From: Vulcanimicrobiota bacterium
GTDB taxonomy: Bacteria > Vulcanimicrobiota > Xenobia > Xenobiales > JADMJV01
NCBI GenBank assembly: GCA_023447635.1
Contig: JAEXNA010000108.1
Coordinates: 1 to 24,554 of the forward strand
DNA length: 24,554 nucleotides
Direction of reading: 5' to 3'
In this document: one piece after another, positions 15,091-23,036 of the stretch
Layout: each line of letters begins with the position of its first letter
Numbering within the stretch: position 1 is the stretch's first letter
Notes under the pieces: generated by a model
Databases searched by the model: none
Seen by the model: the letters and a program-made list of their open reading frames with translations, nothing else
What the model was told of the DNA's origin: nothing
Translations under genes and position numbers: made by a program

Positions 15091-16248
15091 ATGAAACTGC
15101 TGCTCACCACTTCTCGAATGCCCTTTACCCTGGCGGCGATCCGCAAACTGGCCAAGGCCGGTCACGAGGTCTTCGCCTGCGACACTTTCGACGATGCTCC
15201 CGGCAACCGCTCGCGCTTCAACGCGGCCCACTACGTGACGGCTTCGCCCCGACACGACACCAGAAGGTTCATCGACGACCTCAAGGAGATCATTCAGAAG
15301 AACAGCATCGATCTGCTGGTGCCCTGTATGGAAGAGGTGTTCTACATCAGCCACCATCGGGAAGAGTTGGAAGCGCTGACCTCGGTGCTGGTCAGCCCGT
15401 TCGAGGTGCTGGAGACGCTTCATCATAAGGTGCACTTCCAGAAGATGTGCTCGGGTCTGGGGCTTCGCGTGCCCCAGACCCTGGTCGCCACCAACCCCGC
15501 CGAACTCGAGGAGGCGGTCAAGAGCTTCGAGTTCTACAACGCTCGCCCGAGTTTCAGCCGCGGCGGATATAAGATTCTGGCCAATATGGGCCCGCGCGAT
15601 GGGGTGATGAAGATCTCCGAGTGCGATCCGACCGAGCAGAACCCGTGGGTGGTGCAAGAATACGTGGTGGGCGAGGACCTGTGCTCTTACAGCGTGGCCC
15701 GTCACGGTAAGATGGCGGCTCACTGCTGCTACGAGACGCCGGTCGAGGTGGATGGCGCCTACGGTATCGAGTTCCTTTCCGTGGATCGGCCCGAGGCGTT
15801 CGAGATGATCCAGACGATCGTGAAGCATCTGAACTTCCACGGGCATATTTCGTTCGACTTCTTGCAGACGCCGACGGGGCTGTGCTTGATCGAGTGCAAC
15901 CCTCGCTGCACCAACGGCGCTCTGCTGGTTCCGCCGGACATCCTGAACCGCGCGATCACGGGCCAGGGGGCCCCGTCCCAGTGCGAGATGGTGCCGGTGG
16001 GCACGAAGGCGCAGGTGGCGTTCGGAATGGCCTACGAGCTGTTCAGCAGTTTGAAGACGTTCCCGAAGACGCTGCGCGAGTTTTTGACGGTGCAGGACGC
16101 TTATATCGACCGGCACGACTTGTTCCCGGCGCTGCACGCCCTGTCGATGATCCGTCGTTTTCAGAACGAGGCGGACCTGCGCCACGTGGGGCTGATGGAT
16201 GCGATGCTGGAAGATGTGGCCTGGAACGGCGAGAAGATGCTGGCCTAA
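15091..16248 (+). CDS. ATP-grasp domain carboxylate-amine ligase-like protein
   Basis: 385 aa. The N-terminus (MKLLLTTSRMPFTLAAIRKLAKAGHEVF) is a pre-ATP-grasp Rossmann-like domain. ATP-grasp signatures follow: a region before VVQEYVVGEDLCSYSV, then HGHISFDFLQTPTGLCLIECNPRCTNG with the metal-binding ECNPR at 268-272. Such enzymes use ATP to make an acyl-phosphate and join it to an amine or thiol. The closest look is to the carbamoyl-phosphate-synthase-like, lone ATP-grasp proteins of unknown substrate. The C-terminal ~90 residues (FGMAYELFSSLKTFPKTLREF...) are not recognised. It is convergent with the transporter gene, with stop codons overlapping by 3 bp, and divergent from the YiiX-like gene by 89 bp. 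Confidence 0.85.
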   Translation: MKLLLTTSRMPFTLAAIRKLAKAGHEVFACDTFDDAPGNRSRFNAAHYVTASPRHDTRRFIDDLKEIIQKNSIDLLVPCMEEVFYISHHREELEALTSVLVSPFEVLETLHHKVHFQKMCSGLGLRVPQTLVATNPAELEEAVKSFEFYNARPSFSRGGYKILANMGPRDGVMKISECDPTEQNPWVVQEYVVGEDLCSYSVARHGKMAAHCCYETPVEVDGAYGIEFLSVDRPEAFEMIQTIVKHLNFHGHISFDFLQTPTGLCLIECNPRCTNGALLVPPDILNRAITGQGAPSQCEMVPVGTKAQVAFGMAYELFSSLKTFPKTLREFLTVQDAYIDRHDLFPALHALSMIRRFQNEADLRHVGLMDAMLEDVAWNGEKMLA

Positions 16249-17972
16249 GGGGTGTCTTCGGCCGGGTCGTGATGCTCTTTCAGCGCTTCGAGGAGCTCAC
16301 GATCCGGCAGCCTCAAGGAGGCCAGGAAGGCTATCAGGCACAAGACGGCGGTGAGCAGGTAGACTCGGCGCTGCGCTTCCTGGACGGCCTGGGAGAGGGC
16401 GCCGGTCAGCGCCTGGTCGGTCTGCTCGGCGGCGGCTTGTAGGAGCTTGAGCTCTTCGGGGGTCAGGGCGGGCTGGCTGGCTGAGCGTTTTTGGGTCAGC
16501 AGGAGTTCGAGTTCGGAGGTGAGGACGGGGGTCTTTCGCAGGTCTCCGATGGCAGTTTCGCTGCCCTGGGCGGCCTGCTGGGCGCGCTCGACGATCGCTT
16601 TGAGGATCAGCTGATGGATCTCGGCGAGCTGATCGGGGTCTTCGAACTGGCTCATCTCGACGGTGACTTTGAGCGGGGTAAGGTAGCGAGCCATCTGTCG
16701 CGGCATCTGGCGTTCGAGCGAGAGCAGAAAGATGGAGCCGACCAGGGCCAGCCCCAGGGCGGCCCCGAGTTGCCTGACAAACTCGAGGGAGCTTCCGGTC
16801 ATGCCCTGCCGATGCGCGGGCGTCGAGTTCTGGACGGCGATGCTGAACATGTCCTGGCTCGAACCGAAGGCGAAGGCCAGGGCGAACTGTAGCAGGTAGA
16901 AGATCGGGTCGCGAAAGGCACCGTCGAGTTCGGCGTAGAGAAGTAGCGCCGTGACACCTGCGGCGGCACAGCCGAAGAGGGCGGTGGTTTTGTAGCGGCC
17001 GGTGCTTTCTACTCGGTAGCCTCCAAACATGGCTCCCACGATGCTGCCCAGGATGAAAGGGAGCATGGCCATGCCGGCCGCGGCGGCCGAGGCGCCTTTG
17101 ACGACGGTGATGAACAGCGGCAGGTAGAGCAGGGAGCCGAAGAAGGCGCCGCCCAGGGTCAGGCCGGCTAGAAACGACCAGCGCAAGACGGGCTCTTTGG
17201 CCAGCCTCGGATCAAAGAGCGGCTCGGGCTGGCGCCCTTCGAGCCACCAGAAAACGGCGCCGGAGACGGCCGCGGTGGCGGCCATGCCAAGGATCAGCGG
17301 CGAGGTCCAGGGGTAGCTGCTTCCGCCCCAGGTGAGCGCTAGCATCAGAGGGCAGGAGCAGGCGACCAGGGCCAGCGCTCCGAGCCAGTCGACTTTCGCT
17401 TTGCCCCGCGCTTTGAGCCCGGGCATTCCCCGCAGCGCTACCATGCAGGCGAGCAAGATCGGGATGTTCGCGTAGAAGCACCAGCGCCAACCGAGAAACT
17501 GGGTGATGAGCCCACCGACGAGGGGGGCGGCGGCGGCCCCGGCGCCCAGCACCATGGCGATGGTGGCCTGCACTCGTCCTTGCGAGCGGGGCGGGACGAG
17601 CAGGTCGATGGCGACGTAGATCGAGGCCATGAGTCCTCCCCCACCGAGGCCCTGTAAGACGCGCCAGGCGAGCAGTTGGGACATGGAGCCGACGGCTCCG
17701 CAGCCGATGGTGGCGAACAGGTAGAGGTAGAAGAATCCGAAGACGACGCGTTTGGGGGTAAAGGCGTCGACGAGTCGGCCGCCGACGGGGGTGGCGAGCG
17801 CTTTGGGCAGGAGGTAGGCGGTGACCACGGCGGCGTAGTCTCGCGCGCCCGAGAGGTCGGCGCTGACCTGGGGCAAGGCGGTGGCCAGGATGGTGTTGGC
17901 CATGGAGACTACGGCCAGGGTCAGGTAGAAGGGGGCCAGGTTGGGCAGAGGCCGCTCCTCGGTGGCTGTCAT
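16245..17972 (-). CDS. MFS transporter, DHA2 (EmrB/QacA) 14-TM type
   Basis: A 575-aa proton-coupled drug or metabolite exporter. It has about 14 hydrophobic helices. Motif A-like GGRLVDAFTPKRVVFG, the RVLQGLGGGGLMA stretch of TM4 and the motif C-like LGAGAAAAPLVGGLI of TM5 are visible. An unusually long, charged loop of about 120 residues lies between TM13 and the last helix, with Gln/Glu/Ala-rich, coiled-coil-like sequence (about residues 430-545). The start is the ATG at 17972 (MTATEERP); an earlier open frame would add an unlikely basic N-terminus running through the upstream terminator. The ribosome binding site is weak. No fusion-protein partner is adjacent. Substrate unknown. Confidence 0.9.
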   Translation of the reverse strand: MTATEERPLPNLAPFYLTLAVVSMANTILATALPQVSADLSGARDYAAVVTAYLLPKALATPVGGRLVDAFTPKRVVFGFFYLYLFATIGCGAVGSMSQLLAWRVLQGLGGGGLMASIYVAIDLLVPPRSQGRVQATIAMVLGAGAAAAPLVGGLITQFLGWRWCFYANIPILLACMVALRGMPGLKARGKAKVDWLGALALVACSCPLMLALTWGGSSYPWTSPLILGMAATAAVSGAVFWWLEGRQPEPLFDPRLAKEPVLRWSFLAGLTLGGAFFGSLLYLPLFITVVKGASAAAAGMAMLPFILGSIVGAMFGGYRVESTGRYKTTALFGCAAAGVTALLLYAELDGAFRDPIFYLLQFALAFAFGSSQDMFSIAVQNSTPAHRQGMTGSSLEFVRQLGAALGLALVGSIFLLSLERQMPRQMARYLTPLKVTVEMSQFEDPDQLAEIHQLILKAIVERAQQAAQGSETAIGDLRKTPVLTSELELLLTQKRSASQPALTPEELKLLQAAAEQTDQALTGALSQAVQEAQRRVYLLTAVLCLIAFLASLRLPDRELLEALKEHHDPAEDTP

Positions 17973-18023
17973 GGGCGGGCTTACTCGGGCGGGCCGGTTT
18001 CTCTTGCTCGTTTTGGCTTGATG

Positions 18024-18058
18024 AAAAAATGGCCCGGGGCGGTTGGCGCCCCGGGCCA
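18024..18058 (-). terminator. Strong intrinsic terminator of the glycosyltransferase transcript
   Basis: On the minus strand, TGGCCCGGGGC pairs with GCCCCGGGCCA (11 bp, loop of 7) and is followed by TTTTTT (18024-18029). It stops leftward transcription after the glycosyltransferase and the palindromic element, before the transporter gene. Confidence 0.9.
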
Positions 18059-18069
18059 CTTAGGGCCTG

Positions 18070-18228
18070 GTGCTCCGTCAGGCCTAAATGATGGGATAAT
18101 GATGGTGAGGCGCGATTCTGAGGAAGTTGTTTTGAAGGCGCATACCGAGTTGTACGTAACTGAAAAACAACAATGTCAGAATCGATGGATCGCCGTCAGG
18201 ATCCCGTGATTTAGGTTTGACGGAGCAC
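18070..18228. mobile_element. MITE-like 159-bp palindromic element
   Basis: Outer arms GTGCTCCGTCAGGCCTAAAT (18070-18089) and ATTTAGGTTTGACGGAGCAC (18209-18228) match in inverted orientation at 18 of 20 positions; the two differences would be G-U in RNA. Inner arms continue the symmetry: CGATTCTGA (18113-18121) with TCAGAATCG (18176-18184), and GTTGTTTT (18126-18133) with AAAACAAC (18164-18171). All share one centre near 18149. It has no coding capacity and is AT-richer than its surroundings. This is the form of a non-autonomous transposable element; no transposase is in the window. Its right arm contains the glycosyltransferase stop codon. A structured RNA is the alternative reading. Confidence 0.7.
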
Positions 18229-19401
18229 TAAAGCCTCTCTCTCTACGAAGCTCTGGTGGGCCTGCCGCAGGTCCGCCAGGGCGTACGAGGTTCCCCTCCA
18301 CACCACCGCCCCTCGCCCTTCGGCGAGCCACGCCGAGCGAAGCATGGTGAAGCCCAGGATCGGCCCGGCCAGAGGAAACCCCACTCCGGCCCAGCGGGGG
18401 ACGCCGGTGGCGTGGGCCGCCAGGCCTCCCACCCCAACCTGAAAGCCGTACCAGGCCAGGGCCCAGGCGGGAGAGGCGTAGGATGCGATGAGGGCCAGCG
18501 TCCACAGCGGCCAGGCCGAAACCAGCGCCGCCGCCAACGCATAATCCCAACGATAGTTCAGCCCGGCGTAGGCGTTTTTCTCCAACCCTCGGACCACTCC
18601 CATCAGTCCACAGAACCAGCGCACCGAGATCGCGTCTCGAGCCAGCAAGGCGAACTGACGGTAGCCGCGAGCCTTGACCATGCGTCCCAGGTGCAGGTCG
18701 TCGACCACCTGCAGGCGCAGCGGCTCTAACCATCCCATCTCCTCGAGCTTCTCCCTACGCACCATATTGAAGGCGCCCACTCCAACAAAGCGCTCCTTCT
18801 TGCGATGCACCGCCGACGGCTGGAACCGGGCCGCGAACAGCACGAAGAAATAGGCCACCAGCACCGGCTCCCAGAAACCCTGGGCCTCGAAGCGAGGAGC
18901 CGCCGCCAGGTGATCGGCCCCCAGCACCTGCTGGGCCGTGACGGCTCGGCGCAGCGCGTCGTGGCTGAAGTGAATGTCGGCATCGGTCAGAAGAACCAGC
19001 GGATGGCGGGTCGCCTTCACGCCTCTGTGCAGAGCGTGCACTTTGCCTAACCAGCCGTCGGGCAGTTCCTGGTTATGGATGACGGTCAGTCGGTCGGCCC
19101 GGGGATGACTGGCTTTGACCGCGTCCGCTAGCTCTCCCGTGCCGTCGCTGGAACGGTCGTTCACAAAGACGACCTCCAGGTCAGGATAGTCCTGGTCCAG
19201 CAGCGAGTTCAGCGCCTGAGTCACCGATCCGGCTTCATCCCTAGCTGCCACCACGATGGAAAGGCCGGGCAGGCGTCGGTCGGGGAGGGGAGGGAAGGAG
19301 GCCAGAGTCAGGCCTCGTTGCGCTTCGACCGCGGCCGCCCCGAGCAGGCCGAGGGAGGGGAGGGTCGCGGCCAGCAGTCGAGTCCATCGTCGATAAGGCA
19401 T
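18211..19401 (-). CDS. Family 2 glycosyltransferase, membrane-associated
   Basis: 396 aa. An N-terminal hydrophobic helix (about 9-26) precedes a GT-A domain: SIVVAARDEAGSV (48-60), FVNDRSSDGT (79-88), GW..GKV.AL (116-125), the metal-binding DAD at 140-142 in LLTDADIHF, and QVVDDLHLGR (231-240) as likely catalytic acidic region. About four hydrophobic helices follow near the C-terminus. The architecture resembles ceramide-glucosyltransferase- or HpnB-like GT2 proteins that transfer sugar to a lipid; the acceptor is unknown. ATG 19401 is chosen because the GT2 start fits; no ribosome binding site is seen. The final codons (VLRQT, stop) lie inside the inverted arm of a MITE-like element, so the natural C-terminus has probably been altered. 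Confidence 0.87.
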   Translation of the reverse strand: MPYRRWTRLLAATLPSLGLLGAAAVEAQRGLTLASFPPLPDRRLPGLSIVVAARDEAGSVTQALNSLLDQDYPDLEVVFVNDRSSDGTGELADAVKASHPRADRLTVIHNQELPDGWLGKVHALHRGVKATRHPLVLLTDADIHFSHDALRRAVTAQQVLGADHLAAAPRFEAQGFWEPVLVAYFFVLFAARFQPSAVHRKKERFVGVGAFNMVRREKLEEMGWLEPLRLQVVDDLHLGRMVKARGYRQFALLARDAISVRWFCGLMGVVRGLEKNAYAGLNYRWDYALAAALVSAWPLWTLALIASYASPAWALAWYGFQVGVGGLAAHATGVPRWAGVGFPLAGPILGFTMLRSAWLAEGRGAVVWRGTSYALADLRQAHQSFVEREALVLRQT

Positions 19402-19459
19402 ACGGAGGCTTTTGGCGTCGGCCGAAGGGCTCCTATCCCTGGACGGCCAAGCTCGCGGG

Positions 19460-20638
19460 ATGCCCTCGAAACAACGTATCGCCGGACTGGCCATGGCGCT
19501 TTCCATGACCGTTCTGTCCGCCTGCAATAACCCCACGCCAGCCAGCGCCTCGTCCACTCCAGGGGCGGTCGCCCAGGCCGAAAGCTCGCCTTCGGATGCC
19601 TCGTTCACCCCCCAGGTGGCCGACGGTTTCGCGGTCGAACTGTGGGCGGATGTCCCTAACGCCCGCAGTCTGGCCCTCTCCCCGGATGGGCGGACCCTGT
19701 TTGTGGGAACTCGCGAGGACGAGGTGCACAAAGTCACCGTCTCCGAGGACGGCAAGGCGCAGAAAGGCGAACTGTTTCAGAAGGGGCTGAAGGGATCGAA
19801 CGGGGTTTGTTTCCTGGGCGACGACCTGTACCTGGCCGAACGGCTGCGCATCGTGCGCTTCCCCGCCAGGGGCGGCTTCCCGCTGCTGTCCGAGGGCGAG
19901 GTCGTGCTCGACGGTCTGCCGGACAAAACTCACCACGGCTGGCGCTATATGAAAGCCTCGCCGGAAGGGCGACTGCTGGTGGCCATCGGGGCGCCCTGCA
20001 ACGTCTGCCTGCATCCCGAGGACGAACGTTTCGCCAGTATCTGCAGTCTCAAGCCGGACGGCACGGATTTCCGCGTCGAGACCCACGGCGTGCGCAACTC
20101 GGTAGGCTTCGACTGGCATCCGGTCAGCGGCGACCTTTACTTCACCGACAACGGTCGCGATATGCTGGGCGACGATATCCCGCCGTGCGAACTCAACGTT
20201 CTGCCCAAAGGGAAGACGGATCTGCACTACGGCTTCCCGTTCTTCTGGGGCGATAACCAGCGCGACAGCGAGGTCAAAGAGCAGCCTCCGGCCGGAGAGT
20301 TCCAGAAGCCGGTGGTCAAGTTTGGCGCCCATACCGCTCCGCTGGGCTGCTACTTCCCTCGCCACGAACGCTGGAAGACGCTGCTCGGAGGAAAAGCGCT
20401 GGTGGCTCAGCACGGCTCCTGGAACCGCAGCACTCCGGTGGGCTACCAGGTGGTCTCGGTCGACCCGCTGTCGGCGGACAAAAAGGTCGAGCCGTTCCTC
20501 TGGGGGTTCCTGGAAAACGTGAACGGCAGCTACCCGGTCCACGGCCGTCCAGTGGACGTGACCGAACTCAAAGACGGGACCCTGCTGGTCTCGGATGACG
20601 GGAAAGGGAAGATCTGGGCGATCCGACCGGCCAAATAG
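19460..20638 (+). CDS. PQQ/sorbosone dehydrogenase-like beta-propeller lipoprotein
   Basis: 392 aa. The signal peptide MPSKQRIAGLAMALSMTVLSAC ends in lipobox LSAC with Cys22. The mature part is a beta-propeller of the soluble glucose/L-sorbosone dehydrogenase family: DGFAVELWADVPNARSLALS, SPEGRLLVAIGAPCNVCLHP, ETHGVRNSVGFDWHP, FTDNGRD and LHYGFPFFWGDN are typical. Members oxidise sugars or aldehydes in the periplasm with PQQ and pass electrons to the respiratory chain. No PQQ biosynthesis gene is here. The ATG at 19460 is chosen because the signal peptide begins there; its ribosome binding site is weak. It is divergent from the glycosyltransferase by 58 bp. Confidence 0.87.
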   Translation: MPSKQRIAGLAMALSMTVLSACNNPTPASASSTPGAVAQAESSPSDASFTPQVADGFAVELWADVPNARSLALSPDGRTLFVGTREDEVHKVTVSEDGKAQKGELFQKGLKGSNGVCFLGDDLYLAERLRIVRFPARGGFPLLSEGEVVLDGLPDKTHHGWRYMKASPEGRLLVAIGAPCNVCLHPEDERFASICSLKPDGTDFRVETHGVRNSVGFDWHPVSGDLYFTDNGRDMLGDDIPPCELNVLPKGKTDLHYGFPFFWGDNQRDSEVKEQPPAGEFQKPVVKFGAHTAPLGCYFPRHERWKTLLGGKALVAQHGSWNRSTPVGYQVVSVDPLSADKKVEPFLWGFLENVNGSYPVHGRPVDVTELKDGTLLVSDDGKGKIWAIRPAK

Positions 20639-20712
20639 CCAGGGGGGAGGGGTGAAGCCCGGTCTGGTTGGAGGCCGGGGAGATAGCGGGGAAAAAGCGG
20701 CCGCTCATGCGG

Positions 20713-20742
20713 GTGACAAAGGGGGCTCTCTCGTGATAAGAT
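20713..20742 (+). promoter_or_regulatory. Possible promoter of the 131-aa gene
   Basis: GTGACA (20713-20718) and TAAGAT (20737-20742) are spaced by 18 bp and lie 35 nt before the GTG start. The fit to a housekeeping promoter is moderate. The preceding stretch (20639-20700) holds a GC-rich hairpin (CCCGGTC with GGCCGGG) and a GAGATA motif but no T-tract. Confidence 0.4.
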
Positions 20743-20777
20743 AAAGCGTCCCCAAGATCCAGGCAGAGGAGTCACGA

Positions 20778-21173
20778 GTGGCCGACGAATATCGCGACAA
20801 AATCGACAAGATCCGAGCAAAGCGCAGCCGCGACCCGTTTGGCGGTTCGTCGCTCAGCGGATACGACCCTCAGCAGGCTCTGGCCGCGCAGCGCAAGGCG
20901 CTCAGCAACACCGTCGGCATCACCCCGGCGATGCCGGTCAACGATACGGCCAAGCCGAACGTCATCGAGGGCCTCAAAAGCCCCTGGCTCAAGGACCGTG
21001 TCACGCTCTCCCTGGAAGGGCAGCTCGCCATGCTCGAGCAGCGCAATGCTGGCGGAATCCGGGTCGCCGACCTGGGCTACACCAACCGTATTCCCGTCAC
21101 CTCGCTTCGTCCCGGCCTGTTCGTCAAGATCGAACCGCCGGGCACCTACCGCCTGGTCTACCATAACCGCTAG
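20778..21173 (+). CDS. Small hypothetical protein (131 aa)
   Basis: No family recognised. The GTG start has a good ribosome binding site (GAGGAG, 7-nt spacing), and a strong terminator follows. The N-terminal half is charged and polar (ADEYRDKIDKIRAKRSRDPFGG), then Pro/Asn-containing and probably flexible. The C-terminal half (about 75-131) looks folded, with a helix (LSLEGQLAMLEQRN) and beta-type segments (GGIRVADLGYTNRIPVTSLRPGLFVKIEPPGTYRLVYHN). No signal peptide, membrane segment or known catalytic motif is visible. It is flanked by its own promoter-like sequence and terminator, so it appears to be a single-gene unit. Confidence 0.75.
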   Translation: MADEYRDKIDKIRAKRSRDPFGGSSLSGYDPQQALAAQRKALSNTVGITPAMPVNDTAKPNVIEGLKSPWLKDRVTLSLEGQLAMLEQRNAGGIRVADLGYTNRIPVTSLRPGLFVKIEPPGTYRLVYHNR

Positions 21174-21197
21174 CGACCCCGTCGCTGGAGCAGAAGG

Positions 21198-21222
21198 AAA
21201 GCCGACCTCGTGTCGGCTTTTT
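21198..21222 (+). terminator. Intrinsic terminator after the 131-aa gene
   Basis: AAAGCCGAC (21198-21206) and GTCGGCTTT (21212-21220) form a perfect 9-bp stem around CTCGT, continuing into a T-tract (21218-21222). Confidence 0.92.
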
Positions 21223-21400
21223 GCTTTCTCGGAGCTTCAGCCCCCCTGCTCCCCCACGCCTGGTCGGCCGTGATGCGACTCGTCGAGGCGATGGCTCTCT
21301 CGTGGCCATCCTGGGCAGGCCCCGAGGGCTGAGATAGGGAAAGGCCTTCCCCGAGATACCGGGTGGGATCCGCTCCCTGGCCCCGGCGCACTCTAGCTTA
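21223..21400. other. Gene-free stretch upstream of the Hsp90-like gene
   Basis: No ORF with coding character is seen in these 178 bp. It contains two GAGATA copies (21331-21336 and 21353-21358) around a near-palindrome GGGAAAGGCCTTCCC. A weak -10-like CACTCT (21389-21394) ends 6 nt before the GTG at 21401. Confidence 0.4.
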
Positions 21401-23029
21401 GTGGGAGACAGAACGGCTTTGGCTTCGGATACCCAGGTCGCCATCGAAGCGGGCGACACCCTCGAGAACCTCGTCAATCAGTTCACCGATCCTTACGCGT
21501 GCCTGCGCGAGCTGATTCAGAACAGCATGGACGCCGGTTCGTCCTCCATCGATATCTGGTTCGAATACAAACCGTCCGAACCGGCCGGCCAGGGGATCAT
21601 GATCATCCACGTGGATGACACCGGCGAAGGGATGACGCGTCGCGTCATCGACACCAAGCTGACCCAGCTGTTCTCGTCTTCGAAGGAAAACGACCTGACC
21701 AAGGTCGGTAAGTTCGGCATCGGATTTGTCTCGGTGTTCGCACTCGAGCCCAACGCCGTGATCGTCGACACCGGCAAAGACGGCGAATACTGGCGCCTGA
21801 TCTTCAAAGAAGACCGCAAGTTCGATCGCATCATCCTGCCCACCCCGGTCGAAGGCACTCAGGTGCAGATCGTCAAGGTGGTCAGCGAGGCCGAATTCGA
21901 GCGAGCGAAAAAACGCTCCATCGACACCATCAACTACTGGTGTAAACACGTCGAGGCCGAAATCACCTGCGACGGTCAGACCATGAACCAGGAGTTCCGG
22001 CTGAACCACCCCTACGAGTTCGTGCACAAAGGGCAGGACACCGAAATCGTGGTCGCCCCGTCGGACGCTGTCGAACCGTTCTACGGCTTCTATAACCGCG
22101 GGCTGACCCTGCGTGAGGGCGAGAAAGAGTATCTGCCCGGGGTCGCATTCAAGGTCAGCAGCCGCTACCTGGAACACACCTTGACCCGTGACAACGTTCT
22201 GACCGACAAGAACTACGACAAGGCGATGGCGCTGTTGACCGAGATCGTCAACGGCCCGTTCCGCAAGCAGCTGTTCGAAAAGGCGGCGCGCTCGACCGAT
22301 TATCAGCTGTTTGGGGCGCTGGCCGCCCGTTTCGGCCGCAAGCTGCCGTCCGAGTATGAGAGCCTGCCCCTGCTGCCCACGGTGGGCGGCGAGCGGGTCA
22401 GCATTCGGACCCTGCGCAAGGCGGCTCGCAAGCATAAGATGTTCCTCTACGGCTCCGAGAGCACCGTCCTGACCAAGCGGGTCCAGGAAGAGCTGGGCTG
22501 CCCGGTGCTGCTCTGGAAAGGGCCGGAAGAAGAGCCCGGGCTCGAGCGTTTGCTGGCTCGTATCGGCGAAGGCAGCCGGCCCGCCCTGCCGGTCGACCAG
22601 GTCTGGGCGGCCCCCGAACTGCTCGACCGTCTGCCCGACCACAAGCAGCGCCTGCTGGCCGAAACCAGCCGCTTGATGAGCCGGCTCAAAAGCCCCTACC
22701 GCGGCCTGGTGCCGGCGGACTTTGGTCGCCACTCGGCGGCCCTGGCCGATAAGCTTTACTTAGAGCAGGCCCAGCGCGACGAGCTGGTCTTCGTGCACGA
22801 CCCGGAAGAGAAGCCGCGCAACTGGAAAAGCTTCCTGCTGGGCTTCGCGCGCGGCAAGGTGCTGTTGGTCAACGTGACCCATCCGCTGATCGAGCCGCAC
22901 TTCCAGCTTTACCAGCAGCGCCCGGTGCTGGCGGCCTACCTGATGACCAAGGCGATCACCATCGACGATGGTCTGGACGCTGAAACCGAGTCGAAGCTTC
23001 TTGAAGCCGCTCTAGAGATGGAATCGTGA
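21401..23029 (+). CDS. Hsp90-like GHKL ATPase with unassigned C-terminal half
   Basis: 542 aa. The first ~200 residues carry an Hsp90/HtpG-type Bergerat ATP-binding fold: ACLRELIQNSMDAGSSSI with Glu37 and Asn41, VDDTGEGM with DxGxG at 73-77, and VGKFGIGFVSVF with the GxxGxG lid (103-108). A region near 235-285 (PGVAFKVSSRYLEHTLTRDNVL) recalls the Hsp90 middle domain. The last ~230 residues are not recognised. It is shorter than HtpG (about 620-630 aa) and lacks an obvious HtpG dimerisation domain. It probably acts as an ATP-driven chaperone-like or conformational switch; the client is unknown. The start is GTG 21401 without a ribosome binding site; an in-frame TTG at 21419 follows GGGAGA and is an alternative. 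The next gene begins 7 nt after the stop. Confidence 0.82.
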   Translation: MGDRTALASDTQVAIEAGDTLENLVNQFTDPYACLRELIQNSMDAGSSSIDIWFEYKPSEPAGQGIMIIHVDDTGEGMTRRVIDTKLTQLFSSSKENDLTKVGKFGIGFVSVFALEPNAVIVDTGKDGEYWRLIFKEDRKFDRIILPTPVEGTQVQIVKVVSEAEFERAKKRSIDTINYWCKHVEAEITCDGQTMNQEFRLNHPYEFVHKGQDTEIVVAPSDAVEPFYGFYNRGLTLREGEKEYLPGVAFKVSSRYLEHTLTRDNVLTDKNYDKAMALLTEIVNGPFRKQLFEKAARSTDYQLFGALAARFGRKLPSEYESLPLLPTVGGERVSIRTLRKAARKHKMFLYGSESTVLTKRVQEELGCPVLLWKGPEEEPGLERLLARIGEGSRPALPVDQVWAAPELLDRLPDHKQRLLAETSRLMSRLKSPYRGLVPADFGRHSAALADKLYLEQAQRDELVFVHDPEEKPRNWKSFLLGFARGKVLLVNVTHPLIEPHFQLYQQRPVLAAYLMTKAITIDDGLDAETESKLLEAALEMES

Positions 23030-23036
23030 TCTCCCG

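Noticed and set aside
21398..22732. A 444-codon minus-strand frame opposite the Hsp90-like gene
   Set aside because: The plus strand carries all ATPase motifs; the reverse frame has none and is a composition artefact.
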